DNA of 64,000 bases from contig NZ_CDBK01000088.1 of NCBI RefSeq assembly GCF_000819785.1, positions 68,064-132,063 on the forward strand, in the 5' to 3' direction. The stretch comes from Aeromonas caviae. Lineage in GTDB: Bacteria > Pseudomonadota > Gammaproteobacteria > Enterobacterales > Aeromonadaceae. Below are positions 52,704 to 61,420 of the stretch, one piece after another. Positions within the stretch are counted from its first letter, which is position 1. Each line of letters begins with the position of its first letter. A program made the position numbers and the translations under genes. The notes beneath the pieces are model-generated. The model saw only the letters and a program-made list of their open reading frames with translations, searched no databases and had not been told where the DNA came from.

Positions 52704-52839
52704 AGCATACTCCAAATAGTCCACACTATTGGTGGTAAAAGTGTACACCCTGTTAAGCTAACGTGTTAACAACGTGTGCGTAAAAAATTTTAAAAATTAA
52801 GGGGGAGTAATCATACCGATGGAAAAGCCGATGGTCAAT

Positions 52840-53403
52840 TTATAAACCATTATTCCTGTAGGTTACCACAGCGGGGATTCCTTTCGTGTAGTTATCTACA
52901 TGGTTAAATCCAACGGCTTTGAAGGCGATGATGTCACATGGAGCTGGTGATGTAAATGCGAACTGTTGTACCTGGATCTCATTTTGAGTAATGCGCTCCA
53001 TACCTAAAGATAGGTCGTCAAGTGAGGCTGTTAAGATGGGGAGCCAGTACACAACAATCTCATCTGGAGCCATTCGGCTGACTTCCCAGAAAGTGAGGTC
53101 GATGCTGACATTTGTCATATACCCTACGGCATAAGCAACAGGAGCACGATCGTAGTAGACAACGAGACGAACTGGCATTCCGAGGCCAGAGGTCATCTCG
53201 ATAGGCATGATGTCAACTGGGTTGAATGTGAAGTGGCCAGCACCTCGGAATGCCGCAATGTCCTTCATTGCTTGTTCGTCACCAACGCCAATAGCCAGTT
53301 GCTTCGGCAACTCTAGTTGCCCTCCAAGGATCGTACCAGTGAAACCGAAGACAGATCGTTGAATATCAATAAAATCAGCATTTCGAATATTACTTGGATT
53401 CAT
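52840..53403 (-). CDS. Unknown accessory protein, 187 residues
   Basis: The protein MNPSNIRNADFIDIQRSVFG... seems mainly beta-structured, without signal peptide or membrane segment. GAGGA lies six bases upstream. GC content is lower than in neighbouring phage genes. No family recognised. Position in the accessory block and opposite strand suggest a lysogen-expressed cargo gene. Confidence 0.6.
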   Translation of the reverse strand: MNPSNIRNADFIDIQRSVFGFTGTILGGQLELPKQLAIGVGDEQAMKDIAAFRGAGHFTFNPVDIMPIEMTSGLGMPVRLVVYYDRAPVAYAVGYMTNVSIDLTFWEVSRMAPDEIVVYWLPILTASLDDLSLGMERITQNEIQVQQFAFTSPAPCDIIAFKAVGFNHVDNYTKGIPAVVTYRNNGL

Positions 53404-53578
53404 TGTCGTCCTCGATTTTCCTAGTCCTGTCATTGAGATTCATGCATTCTAATCAGGTACATCTGAGTCGGCAATACGCCATGGTTTTTATATTTATACT
53501 CAACGATGTATGGTGTCATATGAGGTTGAGTTTGGCGGTGGTGAACCATGTATGAAATCAAACATCAGGTGACTATTT

Positions 53579-53800
53579 ATGCATGATTTAATTGTTTACA
53601 CTCGATTGATCGAGGCTGTGAATCGTTTACTGTCAACCTACCCAGTTGATGGTGTCGGAGTATTGGCGTGGTTGGAGGCTGCTGATGTCGAGGTTCAACA
53701 GAAAGGAGGTGACATCACTGACGTACTAGTTGCGTGGTCTGAATCTTCAAGCCTAACTGTATGTTTTGACTGCGAGTCTAGGTTGGTTGTGTCTAGTTGA
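53579..53800 (+). CDS. Small unknown protein
   Basis: The 73-residue protein MHDLIVYTRLIEAVNRLLST... has AGGTGA upstream of ATG. Unusually low GC for this window. No family recognised. Confidence 0.45.
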   Translation: MHDLIVYTRLIEAVNRLLSTYPVDGVGVLAWLEAADVEVQQKGGDITDVLVAWSESSSLTVCFDCESRLVVSS

Positions 53801-54039
53801 GGTTGGTGGCTTTGTGTGGTGGGCATATTGGCGGAATTGCCTATGCCCAGTAATTTGACATCCTCGCAACTTAAGGTTTCTGGCTGGGGTTCTCACACGG
53901 TCATTTTTCTACCACTGTGCTGTAACTTAGACATTTGAAATCCCGCTTCAGGGCTCGGCGCCCCCCTTTTGCGGAGCTTTAAACCTGAACAGCCTTCATC
54001 GGGTACAATGTGGGTCCCATATCGTCCAGGAGCGTCCCA

Positions 54040-54939
54040 ATGTCAGCTCTTATTCCTGAACTGATCGCCATGGCCAGTGATCCCGCAGTGGCCACTTCTG
54101 ATCTGCTACGCCGCGCTTTTGTGGCTGCTCACCGCTTAAATCTGCCAGAGTGGATCGATTGGATAACACATGAGTTGCAGGGCTACCCTGAGGGGGTGCC
54201 GTTGCCCCCATATAGGCAGCTTCAGGGAGAAATAGTGGCTGACCACCCTATGCGAGGTTTGACACAGGTATCATTCTCATCTGCGCAGAGTGCAAGCGAA
54301 TGGGGGTTTTGCAACCTGGACACTCCTGTGGAAGAGATCGAGGGGTGGATTAATGAGGGGGATGATGTGGTGATGACGTTTCCCCCTGGGGCTGAAGATG
54401 CTTTGAGGAAGGCTATACGCCCTTCTTGTCGTCCCCTTCGTCGTTTCCACCTGAGCATGTTTAAAGCGCTGATCGGCGCAGTCAGAAACAAGGTGCTGGA
54501 CTGGGCTCTGAAACTGGAAGGTCAAGGCATCCTGGGTGAGGGATTGAGTTTTACCGCTCGAGAACAGGCTCAGGCCCAACAGCTGACACCGGTGACCCAC
54601 ATACACATCGGCCGGGATTTCACCGGTGGCCAACTGATGGTGAGCTCACCTGGTGCTCAGCAGCAACAGACCATCACAGACGAACAGAAAAAGGCGGCCT
54701 TAGCGGCCCTGTTGCCGTGGCTGCAGCAGGTGATCGCACATGGGCAACTGCAGCAGGAGGTCTGTGCAGAACTGCAAGCAGAATTGGACACGCTCAAGGC
54801 ACAGGCCGCCTCTCCAAAACCCAAGTGGCCGGTGATCAGTGCCGTGGCCAGCAGTGTGCGGGAGATTCTGGTAGGGGCAGGTGGTGAAGTGTTGGCTGCA
54901 AATGCGTTGGGCTTGTTGGCGACCTTATCTGCGGGTTAA
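54040..54939 (+). CDS. AbiTii-domain protein, first of two tandem paralogues
   Basis: The 299-residue protein has an N-terminal AbiTii-type domain: LIPELIAMASDPAVATSDLL, then LPEWIDWITHELQGYPEG near 36-53, and RNKVLDWALKLEGQGILGEG near 149-168. After it come a Gly-rich turn (GGQLMVSSPGAQQQQ) and a Leu/Gln-rich helical C-terminus. AbiTii domains are known from abortive-infection and TIR-linked defence proteins. AGGAG precedes the ATG and a -10-like TACAAT lies just upstream. A paralogue with the same leader follows at 55516. Confidence 0.75.
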   Translation: MSALIPELIAMASDPAVATSDLLRRAFVAAHRLNLPEWIDWITHELQGYPEGVPLPPYRQLQGEIVADHPMRGLTQVSFSSAQSASEWGFCNLDTPVEEIEGWINEGDDVVMTFPPGAEDALRKAIRPSCRPLRRFHLSMFKALIGAVRNKVLDWALKLEGQGILGEGLSFTAREQAQAQQLTPVTHIHIGRDFTGGQLMVSSPGAQQQQTITDEQKKAALAALLPWLQQVIAHGQLQQEVCAELQAELDTLKAQAASPKPKWPVISAVASSVREILVGAGGEVLAANALGLLATLSAG

Positions 54940-54998
54940 GCAAGGCCGTGATGATTAAGAGTTTCTGTTGGTACATGTAAGAGGTTATTACTGAAGGG

Positions 54999-55340
54999 AT
55001 GGGTAGCAAATTGGAAACGCCAGCTCTGAGGATGGCGGGCTGGGGGCTACTGTACGGCGATTTCTTCGACCTGTACGACGTTGTCGAAGTGCTTGAGATT
55101 CCCAGTGGCCTGGCGGGCCAACTCATGATTTACCTGCGCACGATGCGCTGTGTGGAGCTGGTGGCCGAAGTTCGTGTAGGGCTTAAAGAGGAGGGGAGAG
55201 CCCACAAACGGATTTTCATCAAGGTGCTCTGCATCCATCCAGAACCCCCCAGTAAAGCCCCCCCTGCCAAACTAAACGTCCTGCGCTCTAAGTTGGTTCA
55301 TCTATCCAAGGTCATGCCTTCACCGCGGGGAGTTCGCTGA
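54999..55340 (+). CDS. Unknown small protein between the two AbiTii genes
   Basis: The 113-residue frame MGSKLETPALRMAGWGLLYG... contains a possible winged-helix pattern (FFDLYDVVEVLEIPSGLAGQ, LMIYLRTMRC). The ribosome-binding site (GAAGGG) is too close to the ATG, so the start is uncertain. It could be part of the duplicated unit or independent. Confidence 0.45.
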   Translation: MGSKLETPALRMAGWGLLYGDFFDLYDVVEVLEIPSGLAGQLMIYLRTMRCVELVAEVRVGLKEEGRAHKRIFIKVLCIHPEPPSKAPPAKLNVLRSKLVHLSKVMPSPRGVR

Positions 55341-55515
55341 TTCAGTTGATGCGGCGGGAGGATGGCCAAGGGCCATTTGGGGAGCTAGGCGAACGACCAA
55401 AGTAGGGCCGATCCCCCTCCTTTCAGGGCTGACGGGATCCTCCCCTTTGCAGCACTGCAAACTACACGGCCCAAAACGAGTACAATGGGGCCCTATTTCA
55501 CTTAGGAGTGCCTCA

Positions 55516-56412
55516 ATGCCCGACCTTATCCCTGAACTCATCGTCATGGCCAGTGATCCGACCGTCAAGACTCCCGATCTGCTACGTCGTGCCTTAGTGG
55601 CTGCACGACGGCTGAAGTTACACGAGTGGGTAAAGTGGATCGGTTATGAGCTCAGAGGATACCCCAATGAGCAGGAACTCCCACCGTACCGCGAAGTTAG
55701 TGTACCGTTAATGGGGCAAGACAATCTTGGGCAGCTCTGGCCGATCACCAACCCTGCATTATGGAATCTAGGTAAGTACCAGTCTGTTGCTATCAAGCAG
55801 CCGATCGGTGAGATCGAGGCGTGGGCTATTGGAGGCATGGATATAAAGTTGAGATTTCCCGATAGGGTAGAGCAACAGCTTTTGGACTGCATTGGTCATG
55901 CTGCCCTCCCTGTCCGTGTACTAACGATAGGGAGCATCAGCAGCATCCTCGACATGGTGCGTAATGAGGTTCTGGAGTGGTCACTTGCATTAGAGGCAGA
56001 AGGAATCTTGGGAGAAGAGATGAGTTTTACAACGCAGGAACAGGACCAGGCCAAGCAGTTGGCACCGGTGACAATTCACATCGAAGGGGGGATTCACGGT
56101 GGCCAACTGATGGTGAGCTCGCCCGGCAGCCAGCAACAGCAGACGGTGACCAGTGAACAGAAGGTCGAGGCACTGGAAGCCTTGCTGCCTTGGCTACAGC
56201 AGGTGATTGAACAAGGGCAACTGCAGAAGGATGCCTGTGGTGAGTTGCAGGCTGAGCTTGCGACCCTCCAAGCTCAGGCCGCCTCACCCAAGCCGAAATG
56301 GCCGGTGATCGGCGCTGTGGCTGGCAGTGTGCGGGCGATCCTGGAAGGGGCCAGCGGCGGGGTGCTGGCTGCAGAGGCGTTGGGCTGGTTGGCTACCTTG
56401 GCTACAAGCTGA
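55516..56412 (+). CDS. AbiTii-domain protein, second paralogue
   Basis: The 298-residue protein is homologous to the gene at 54040. The N-terminus (LIPELIVMASDPTVKTPDLL) and C-terminal third (SEQKVEALEALLPWLQQVIE, PKPKWPVIGAVAGSVRAIL) are close to it, while the centre (about residues 55-130) has diverged. TTAGGAG precedes ATG, and the leader again has a TACAAT box and a similar spacing. A phage-encoded defence pair against superinfecting phages is likely, by family. Confidence 0.75.
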   Translation: MPDLIPELIVMASDPTVKTPDLLRRALVAARRLKLHEWVKWIGYELRGYPNEQELPPYREVSVPLMGQDNLGQLWPITNPALWNLGKYQSVAIKQPIGEIEAWAIGGMDIKLRFPDRVEQQLLDCIGHAALPVRVLTIGSISSILDMVRNEVLEWSLALEAEGILGEEMSFTTQEQDQAKQLAPVTIHIEGGIHGGQLMVSSPGSQQQQTVTSEQKVEALEALLPWLQQVIEQGQLQKDACGELQAELATLQAQAASPKPKWPVIGAVAGSVRAILEGASGGVLAAEALGWLATLATS

Positions 56413-56441
56413 GTGATAGGTTTTCTGCATGCCACCTGCCT

Positions 56442-57716
56442 TTATACCTTTACTCTCGGAAGCTCGTTAATGCAGGTGGTATAGCGGGGACTGAGCTGAT
56501 CTCGCTTCATCATCCACTCGCTGGCGTCCCGGCCCCTGGCGGCAAAGTAGACCTTTCCCAACCTTCCCTGATTTATCTGGTCAATCACCTTCATCAGAGC
56601 CTCGCTGCGGGGATCCTGCTGCTGGTCAGCGAAAAGGTCTCCCTGGTGCATGCTGGCCGGGGTGAAATCGGCCAACATGACGCCCCCCTTCATATAGCGG
56701 ACATCATCTCGCCAGATCCGGCGCAGCAGCGGCTCAACCAGGGCCAGCAGGTCACGGGTATCTGAGGTGGGTGTCTGCAACCGGGTCGATACCTGGTTGC
56801 TGTAATAGGTCTCTCGCTCCGAGAAGGGGCTGCTCCTTATAAAGAGGGTGACGTGCTGGCAGCACATGCCCTCCGCTCTGAGCTTTTCCGCGGCCCGCTC
56901 CATGTAGCCGGCCAGCGCCTCCAGCATGGGGCCAAACGCGGTGATGCGCTCACCAAAACTCCGGCTGCAGATGATCTGCTGCTTGGCCTGGGCCATCGGC
57001 TCCAGCTCGGCACAGGGGATCCCCCGTAGCTCCTGCACTGTGCGCTCGACGACGACCCCATACTGTCGACGCAGGCTCTTGGGGTCGGCCGCCACCAAGT
57101 CGGCCACGGTGTTGATGCCCTGTTTGTTGAGCTTGGCTGTCAGTTTGCGCCCTATCCCCCAGACTTCCTCAACCGGGGTGATGGCCATCAGCTTGGCGCG
57201 GCGCCCCTCATCGCGCAGATCCACTACACCGCCGGTGGCGGGCCACTTCTTGGCGGCGTAGTTCGCCAGCTTGGCCAGGGTCTTGGTCGGTGCAATGCCC
57301 ACCCCGACGGTGAGGCCGGTCCACTGCTGCACCCGCTCGCGGATCTGGCGGCCATAGGCCAGCAGGTCACCGGCCCAGCTTTCGCTGAGCTCGACGAACG
57401 CTTCATCAATGCTGTAGACCTCGACGGTTGGGGCCATGCTCTCCAGGGTGGTCATCACCCGGTTTGACATGTCGCCGTAGAGGGCGTAGTTGGAGCTGAA
57501 CCAGATACCGCCCTGTTCCTCATAGAGCTCGCGGATCTGGAAGTAGGGCACCCCCATCTTGACCCCCAACCGCTTGGCCTCTGCCGATCTGGCGACGACA
57601 CAGCCATCGTTGTTGGAGAGCACCACGATCGGCACCCCCTTGAGGTCGGGGCGGAACAGACGCTCACAGGAGGCATAGAAGTTGTTCACGTCGACCAGGG
57701 CAATGGCGGTTGGCAT
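56442..57716 (-). CDS. umuC: DNA polymerase V catalytic subunit UmuC-like
   Basis: The 424-residue protein (UmuC has 422) has the Y-family palm motifs: [17 protein letters not shown] near 5-21, [17 protein letters not shown] near 35-51, [12 protein letters not shown] with catalytic DE near 98-109, and a thumb/HhH region ([19 protein letters not shown]). The C-terminus carries the beta-clamp-like QGDLF motif. With UmuD' it copies past lesions. The gene lies two bases after umuD and is controlled by the same LexA box. Confidence 0.95.
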   Translation of the reverse strand: MPTAIALVDVNNFYASCERLFRPDLKGVPIVVLSNNDGCVVARSAEAKRLGVKMGVPYFQIRELYEEQGGIWFSSNYALYGDMSNRVMTTLESMAPTVEVYSIDEAFVELSESWAGDLLAYGRQIRERVQQWTGLTVGVGIAPTKTLAKLANYAAKKWPATGGVVDLRDEGRRAKLMAITPVEEVWGIGRKLTAKLNKQGINTVADLVAADPKSLRRQYGVVVERTVQELRGIPCAELEPMAQAKQQIICSRSFGERITAFGPMLEALAGYMERAAEKLRAEGMCCQHVTLFIRSSPFSERETYYSNQVSTRLQTPTSDTRDLLALVEPLLRRIWRDDVRYMKGGVMLADFTPASMHQGDLFADQQQDPRSEALMKVIDQINQGRLGKVYFAARGRDASEWMMKRDQLSPRYTTCINELPRVKV

Positions 57717-57718
57717 GG

Positions 57719-58135
57719 CTACCCTCGCCGGGTTTTGTGCAGAACGAAGGTGACGACGCCGAATATATCCAGCTCCTGCCCTTCTTGCAGAATGATGGGG
57801 GCGAAATCCGGGTTGGACGGTAGTAGCGCGGGTGGGTCGGACTGCAAGATCTTGACGGTGAACTCGCCATCCAGGCAGGCGAGCACGATGTCGCCGTGGC
57901 GAGCCGTGATGGCGCGGTCGATGATCAGCATATCGCCGTCGTTGATGCCTTCTCCGACCATGCTGTGTCCGCTGGCCCGCACATAGAAGGTGGCCGCCGG
58001 GTGGGGGACACAGTGTTGATTGAGGTCGATGGACTGTTCCACATAGTCCTGAGCCGGGGAGGGGAATCCGCAGGCGGCAGGGGTGAGGAATAATGGGATC
58101 TCTATGATAGGTGCATTGGTTGCGTGGGGGAGCAT
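57719..58135 (-). CDS. umuD: UmuD-like translesion polymerase subunit (S24 peptidase)
   Basis: The 138-residue protein (UmuD has 139) has the cleavage site [11 protein letters not shown] with Cys-Gly near 22-23, the catalytic Ser in [14 protein letters not shown] near 59-72, and the Lys in GEFTVKIL near 92-99. RecA filaments trigger its self-cleavage to active UmuD'. ATG 58135 is 11 bases from a perfect LexA box. A GTG at 58147 overlaps that box and is unlikely. Confidence 0.95.
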   Translation of the reverse strand: MLPHATNAPIIEIPLFLTPAACGFPSPAQDYVEQSIDLNQHCVPHPAATFYVRASGHSMVGEGINDGDMLIIDRAITARHGDIVLACLDGEFTVKILQSDPPALLPSNPDFAPIILQEGQELDIFGVVTFVLHKTRRG

Positions 58136-58146
58136 GGTAAAGGTCA

Positions 58147-58162
58147 CTGTATGAACATACAG
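58147..58162. promoter_or_regulatory. LexA box between umuDC and the SRAP gene
   Basis: CTGTATGAACATACAG, perfect CTGT-N8-ACAG, 11 bases before the umuD start and 135 bases before the divergent SRAP start. Confidence 0.85.
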
Positions 58163-58297
58163 TGATTCTAACCGAGGGATCCGGAAAGATCACTGGTCGT
58201 CGTTCGGGTCTTGGCATGGCAAGGGGGACGCGGCCAATTATGCTTGGCAGAGACTGACCAGGTGAGTTTGAGCTCTCATACGACGGAGGGGCAGCGC

Positions 58298-58927
58298 ATG
58301 TGCATCAACTACATCCCGACCACCAAGGCGGTGCTGGTGGAATACTTCGGAGTTGATGATCCCGGGTTCGGCTGGAAGGAGGAGGTGTGGCAGGACTACC
58401 TGGCCCCGATCCTGATCCAGCGAGACGGACGGCGGCAGGCGCTGATCGCCAGTTATGGGATGGTGCCCAAGAGGAAGGTTCAGCCAGGCAACAAGCACTA
58501 CACCACGATGAACGCCAGGGCTGAGACGGTGGGTGAAAAGCCGACCTACCGCCACGCCTGGCAGCAAGGGCATCTCTGCCTGGTGCCCATGTCCGGTTTC
58601 TTCGAGCCCTGCTACGAGAGCGGCAAGGCTGAGCGCTGGCGGATCAGCATGGCCGACGGCAGGCCCTTCGCGGTGGCCGGCATCTGGCGGGCATGGCAGG
58701 AGGAGCAGGGCTACACCTTCAGCTTCTCCCAGCTCACCATCAATGCCGACACGCACCCGCTACTGCGGCGAATGCACAAGCCCGGAGACGAGAAGCGTAG
58801 CCTGGTCATCGTGTCGCCGGATGACTACGACACCTGGCTGGGGTGCAAGGACCCTGAACTGGCGCGAACCTACCTGGTGCAGCAGGATATCTGTCAACTG
58901 AAGGGAATATCTATGCCGATCCCGTAG
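58298..58927 (+). CDS. SRAP/HMCES-family protein (YedK-like abasic-site DNA shield)
   Basis: The 209-residue protein begins MCINYIP, so the catalytic Cys is residue 2 after Met removal. Other invariant parts: MNARAETVG (Asn), [14 protein letters not shown] (Glu) and [16 protein letters not shown] (His). SRAP proteins form a thiazolidine crosslink with abasic sites in single-stranded DNA. It is divergent from umuDC and may share the LexA box, giving an SOS-inducible lesion-handling set. Confidence 0.93.
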   Translation: MCINYIPTTKAVLVEYFGVDDPGFGWKEEVWQDYLAPILIQRDGRRQALIASYGMVPKRKVQPGNKHYTTMNARAETVGEKPTYRHAWQQGHLCLVPMSGFFEPCYESGKAERWRISMADGRPFAVAGIWRAWQEEQGYTFSFSQLTINADTHPLLRRMHKPGDEKRSLVIVSPDDYDTWLGCKDPELARTYLVQQDICQLKGISMPIP

Positions 58928-59190
58928 AGTCATTGAACAGGGTCTTGTTCTGGGTAGCAGATATCTTACAGGTAAGCTGTCGCCTACAGCTTTACTAGAA
59001 GTCTAGGTTGGCGGACTGACTGGAGTACGATGAATATCAGTACTATCCAATGATATTGGCTAGATGCTATCAGCGGGAGGTGGTTGGGTATTCTACGAGC
59101 AGATGATGGCTCAAGTGGTTTAGGCCAGGCTTCACTTGCTCAAACAACTGTAAAGGAGGAGAGAGGGGACAAAGCCCCTCTCTCTGATTA

Positions 59191-59697
59191 CTACGTCTTC
59201 CTTTTCGGAAAAGGCAAGAACATTGGCGTCGTTCCTATACTGCCATCTTCCGCTTCGCACTTAACAAAGCCCAGTTTTTCGTAAAATCCGATGGCCCCAG
59301 GGAGTGCATCGACAAAGACTCCAAACGACCCAACCTGCTCTGCTGATGCTAATGCTATCTCGACAAGATGCCCTATAAAAAACGAGCCAACACCTTGTCC
59401 AGCATAGTCTTTGTCAACTGCGAAGCGTCCTATTAGAACAAAAGACACTTCTCGGTACGGAAGACCTTTACCAAATGCACCTAGCTTCGATTTTTCAATC
59501 TTGGTTGCGGACATGGTAGCGAATGCAATTACTCCGTCGCTGTCACTAACAACCTCGTGCCCTGCTAGTACATTTTTTTGCCACTGCTTTACAAATTTCT
59601 TGTGGTAGAAGTCATCCAAAGATGGCTCACCACTGGAAAAATCAGCATCAATCTTGCCTGAAAACGGCTGTACTCTTACTTCTAGTTCTTCGTTCAA
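59191..59697 (-). CDS. GNAT acetyltransferase toxin, TacT-like
   Basis: The 168-residue protein has a GNAT fold with LIGRFAVDKDYAGQGVGSFF near 87-106 (acetyl-CoA binding Q-x-G-x-G) and AIGFYEKLGFVKCEAED near 135-151. The gene follows a DUF1778 antitoxin with a 50-base overlap, which is the TacAT arrangement. In that family the toxin acetylates aminoacyl-tRNA and blocks translation. It is in the prophage accessory block. Confidence 0.88.
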   Translation of the reverse strand: MNEELEVRVQPFSGKIDADFSSGEPSLDDFYHKKFVKQWQKNVLAGHEVVSDSDGVIAFATMSATKIEKSKLGAFGKGLPYREVSFVLIGRFAVDKDYAGQGVGSFFIGHLVEIALASAEQVGSFGVFVDALPGAIGFYEKLGFVKCEAEDGSIGTTPMFLPFPKRKT

Positions 59698-60007
59698 TCT
59701 TCAGTACTCCACTACGGGAGCTTTCGATAGCCGCGGTCATTCTTGTGTTGAACTCTGGCGGATTTGTCAGAAGCTCGATCATCTTGGCATAGGACTGAGT
59801 GGTTAACCTCAAAGTCCGTTCGCTTTCGATAATCTCTTCGGCAACCTTGCGTCCTGCCATCTTGACGAAAGCCGACACACTGACACCGCTGATGCTTGCT
59901 GCTTGCTCGAACAGCTCTTTTATTTCATCAGTTACCCGAAACTCGAATCGCTCTTGTTTCGGCCTCTTCATTGCCGAACTCGCTACTGCGTTAGCGGCAT
60001 TTTTCAT
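59648..60007 (-). CDS. DUF1778 (TacA-like) antitoxin
   Basis: The 119-residue protein has a ribbon-helix-helix region (ERFEFRVTDEIKELFEQAAS, ISGVSVSAFVKMAGRKVAEE near 20-60) and a C-terminal tail that would wrap the toxin. Such antitoxins bind their own promoter as dimers. It precedes and overlaps the toxin gene. Confidence 0.87.
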   Translation of the reverse strand: MKNAANAVASSAMKRPKQERFEFRVTDEIKELFEQAASISGVSVSAFVKMAGRKVAEEIIESERTLRLTTQSYAKMIELLTNPPEFNTRMTAAIESSRSGVLKIERRTRSKSTAVFRQD

Positions 60008-60440
60008 AACGTCCTACCTCTAAATCGTCTTATTCACCTCGATGGGCGATGCGATGATATTTGTATTTATCTATGCGTATAAAACTCCTTATTCAGGGCT
60101 CATATAGGACCCTATTCTGGTGTGTTTTCATCAGTTTCTCCCTACTTGCAATGACTGGTTTCTAGTTAGATGGACGTTCCTAGAGGCTTTGGGTCACCCT
60201 ATGAACGCCTCATTTTGTCCGTAAATTTACCGGACACAATGATGCTATCATCGACTTCAAAAATCGTCAACTAAATTGTTGACATGTGAGTTTATGTATG
60301 AATTTTTGTCTCAGAATGTCCCCGGATTTGGTCCATAGCCTAGGTTTTAGCCTGCTCAGAGCTTCTTGAGCTACTCGGTTACTGATATGGAGAAGTTGGG
60401 GTGGCGTGGGGACAAGTATTTCCATCACAAAGTACAGTGT
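60008..60440. other. Intergenic region with a perfect palindrome
   Basis: No gene seen. GTCAAC-TAAATT-GTTGAC, an 18-bp perfect inverted repeat, lies at 60266-60283. It could be an operator for the antitoxin or another regulator. Confidence 0.45.
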
Positions 60441-60441
60441 G

Positions 60442-60469
60442 TTGACAGGGGATTGCACAATTGTGTAAG
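60442..60469 (+). promoter_or_regulatory. Late promoter candidate (pR'-like)
   Basis: TTGACA, 16-base spacer, TGTAAG. It lies just ahead of two terminators and the lysis genes, the arrangement used by Q-dependent late promoters. Confidence 0.5.
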
Positions 60470-60486
60470 TTAAAAGCTAATGATGG

Positions 60487-60520
60487 AGGACTGCACCCGA
60501 AAGGGTTCAGTCCTTTTTTA
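60487..60520 (+). terminator. Terminator after the late promoter (tR'-like)
   Basis: AGGACTG / CAGTCCT with an inner CCC-GAAA-GGG helix, followed by TTTTTT, about 20 bases after the promoter -10. Confidence 0.85.
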
Positions 60521-60530
60521 TTCCCCTTTC

Positions 60531-60556
60531 AAACCTCGGCCTTGCCGGGGTTTTTT
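60531..60556 (+). terminator. Second terminator before the lysis genes
   Basis: AAACCTCGGC / GCCGGGGTTT (one wobble pair) with loop CTT, followed by more T. Confidence 0.8.
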
Positions 60557-60585
60557 CATTTCTGAGTCCCTGCGGGGTGGTGGGT

Positions 60586-60915
60586 ATGCAGATGCCTGAT
60601 AAAGACCTTGGTCTGTTGGCCTGGCTGCTGGCGTGGGCCGATTCTCACTGGCCCGCGCTGTATGGCTTCATTCTGTCCGTGGTGATCTCCTGGTTGCGGG
60701 TGACTTACTCCGGCGGCGGTGTTCGACAGCGGCTGCTCGAGTCGCTGCTGTGTGGCGCCATTTCTCTCTCAGTGATGTCTGGGATGGAGTTGTTTGGGAT
60801 TGCGGCCACCGCATCTGGGTTTGTAGGCGGTTCGATCGGGTTCCTCGGGGTCGAGAAGATCCGTGAGTTTGCCGGTCGCGTGCTGGATAGGAGGTTTGGC
60901 AATGGTCCGAGTTGA
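60586..60915 (+). CDS. Phage holin, three predicted membrane segments
   Basis: The 109-residue protein has membrane segments at about 9-40, 54-72 and 75-92, then a basic tail (REFAGRVLDRRFGNGPS), as in lambda-type class I holins. It overlaps the lysozyme gene by 14 bases. The ATG 60586 is preceded by a G-rich ribosome-binding stretch. Confidence 0.82.
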   Translation: MQMPDKDLGLLAWLLAWADSHWPALYGFILSVVISWLRVTYSGGGVRQRLLESLLCGAISLSVMSGMELFGIAATASGFVGGSIGFLGVEKIREFAGRVLDRRFGNGPS

Positions 60916-61420
60916 GCGCACATCACCGCACGGCATCAGCCTTATGCACTACTTCGAGACCTGCAAGTTGAGGGCCTACCCAGACCCTGGCAGCAAGAAT
61001 GGGGAGCCGTGGACTATCGGGTGGGGGCACACAGGGCCAGAGGTGAAGCCCGGGCTGGAGTGGTCGCAGCAACAGGCTGACAGCGCGTTCGTTGATGACC
61101 TCCGCCGCTTTGAGCGTGATGTGTTGTCGCTGGTCAAAGTGCCACTGACTCAAGGCCAGTTCGATGCACTGGTGTCGTTCGCCTACAACGTCGGTTCTGA
61201 TATCGATGCCGACACCATCCCGGAAGGGTTGGGAGATTCCACGCTGCTGCGCAAGCTGAACACCGGTGATTACGATGGTGCAGCCCGTGAGTTTCGGAAG
61301 TGGAACAAGAACGATGGCAAGGTGATGCGCGGGCTGACCCGCCGGCGTGTCGCAGAGGAATGCCTGTTCAGGGGAATGGATGCCGCTGCGGCCATCAAAA
61401 ATGGGGTAGCTGCAGCATGA
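60902..61420 (+). CDS. Phage lysozyme (glycoside hydrolase 24)
   Basis: The 172-residue protein has the T4-lysozyme-type triad: Glu in YFETCKLRAYPDP near 17-29, Asp and Thr in EPWTIGWGHTGPE near 35-47, and the conserved FDALVSFAYNVG near 92-103. It cuts peptidoglycan glycan strands at lysis. No N-terminal signal-anchor is seen, so it should need the holin to reach its target. Confidence 0.93.
   Translation: MVRVERTSPHGISLMHYFETCKLRAYPDPGSKNGEPWTIGWGHTGPEVKPGLEWSQQQADSAFVDDLRRFERDVLSLVKVPLTQGQFDALVSFAYNVGSDIDADTIPEGLGDSTLLRKLNTGDYDGAAREFRKWNKNDGKVMRGLTRRRVAEECLFRGMDAAAAIKNGVAAA

Noticed and set aside
57719..58217. N-terminal extension of umuC reading through the umuD region
   Set aside because: The extended frame is out of frame with umuD and gives a low-complexity product; umuC starts at 57716.
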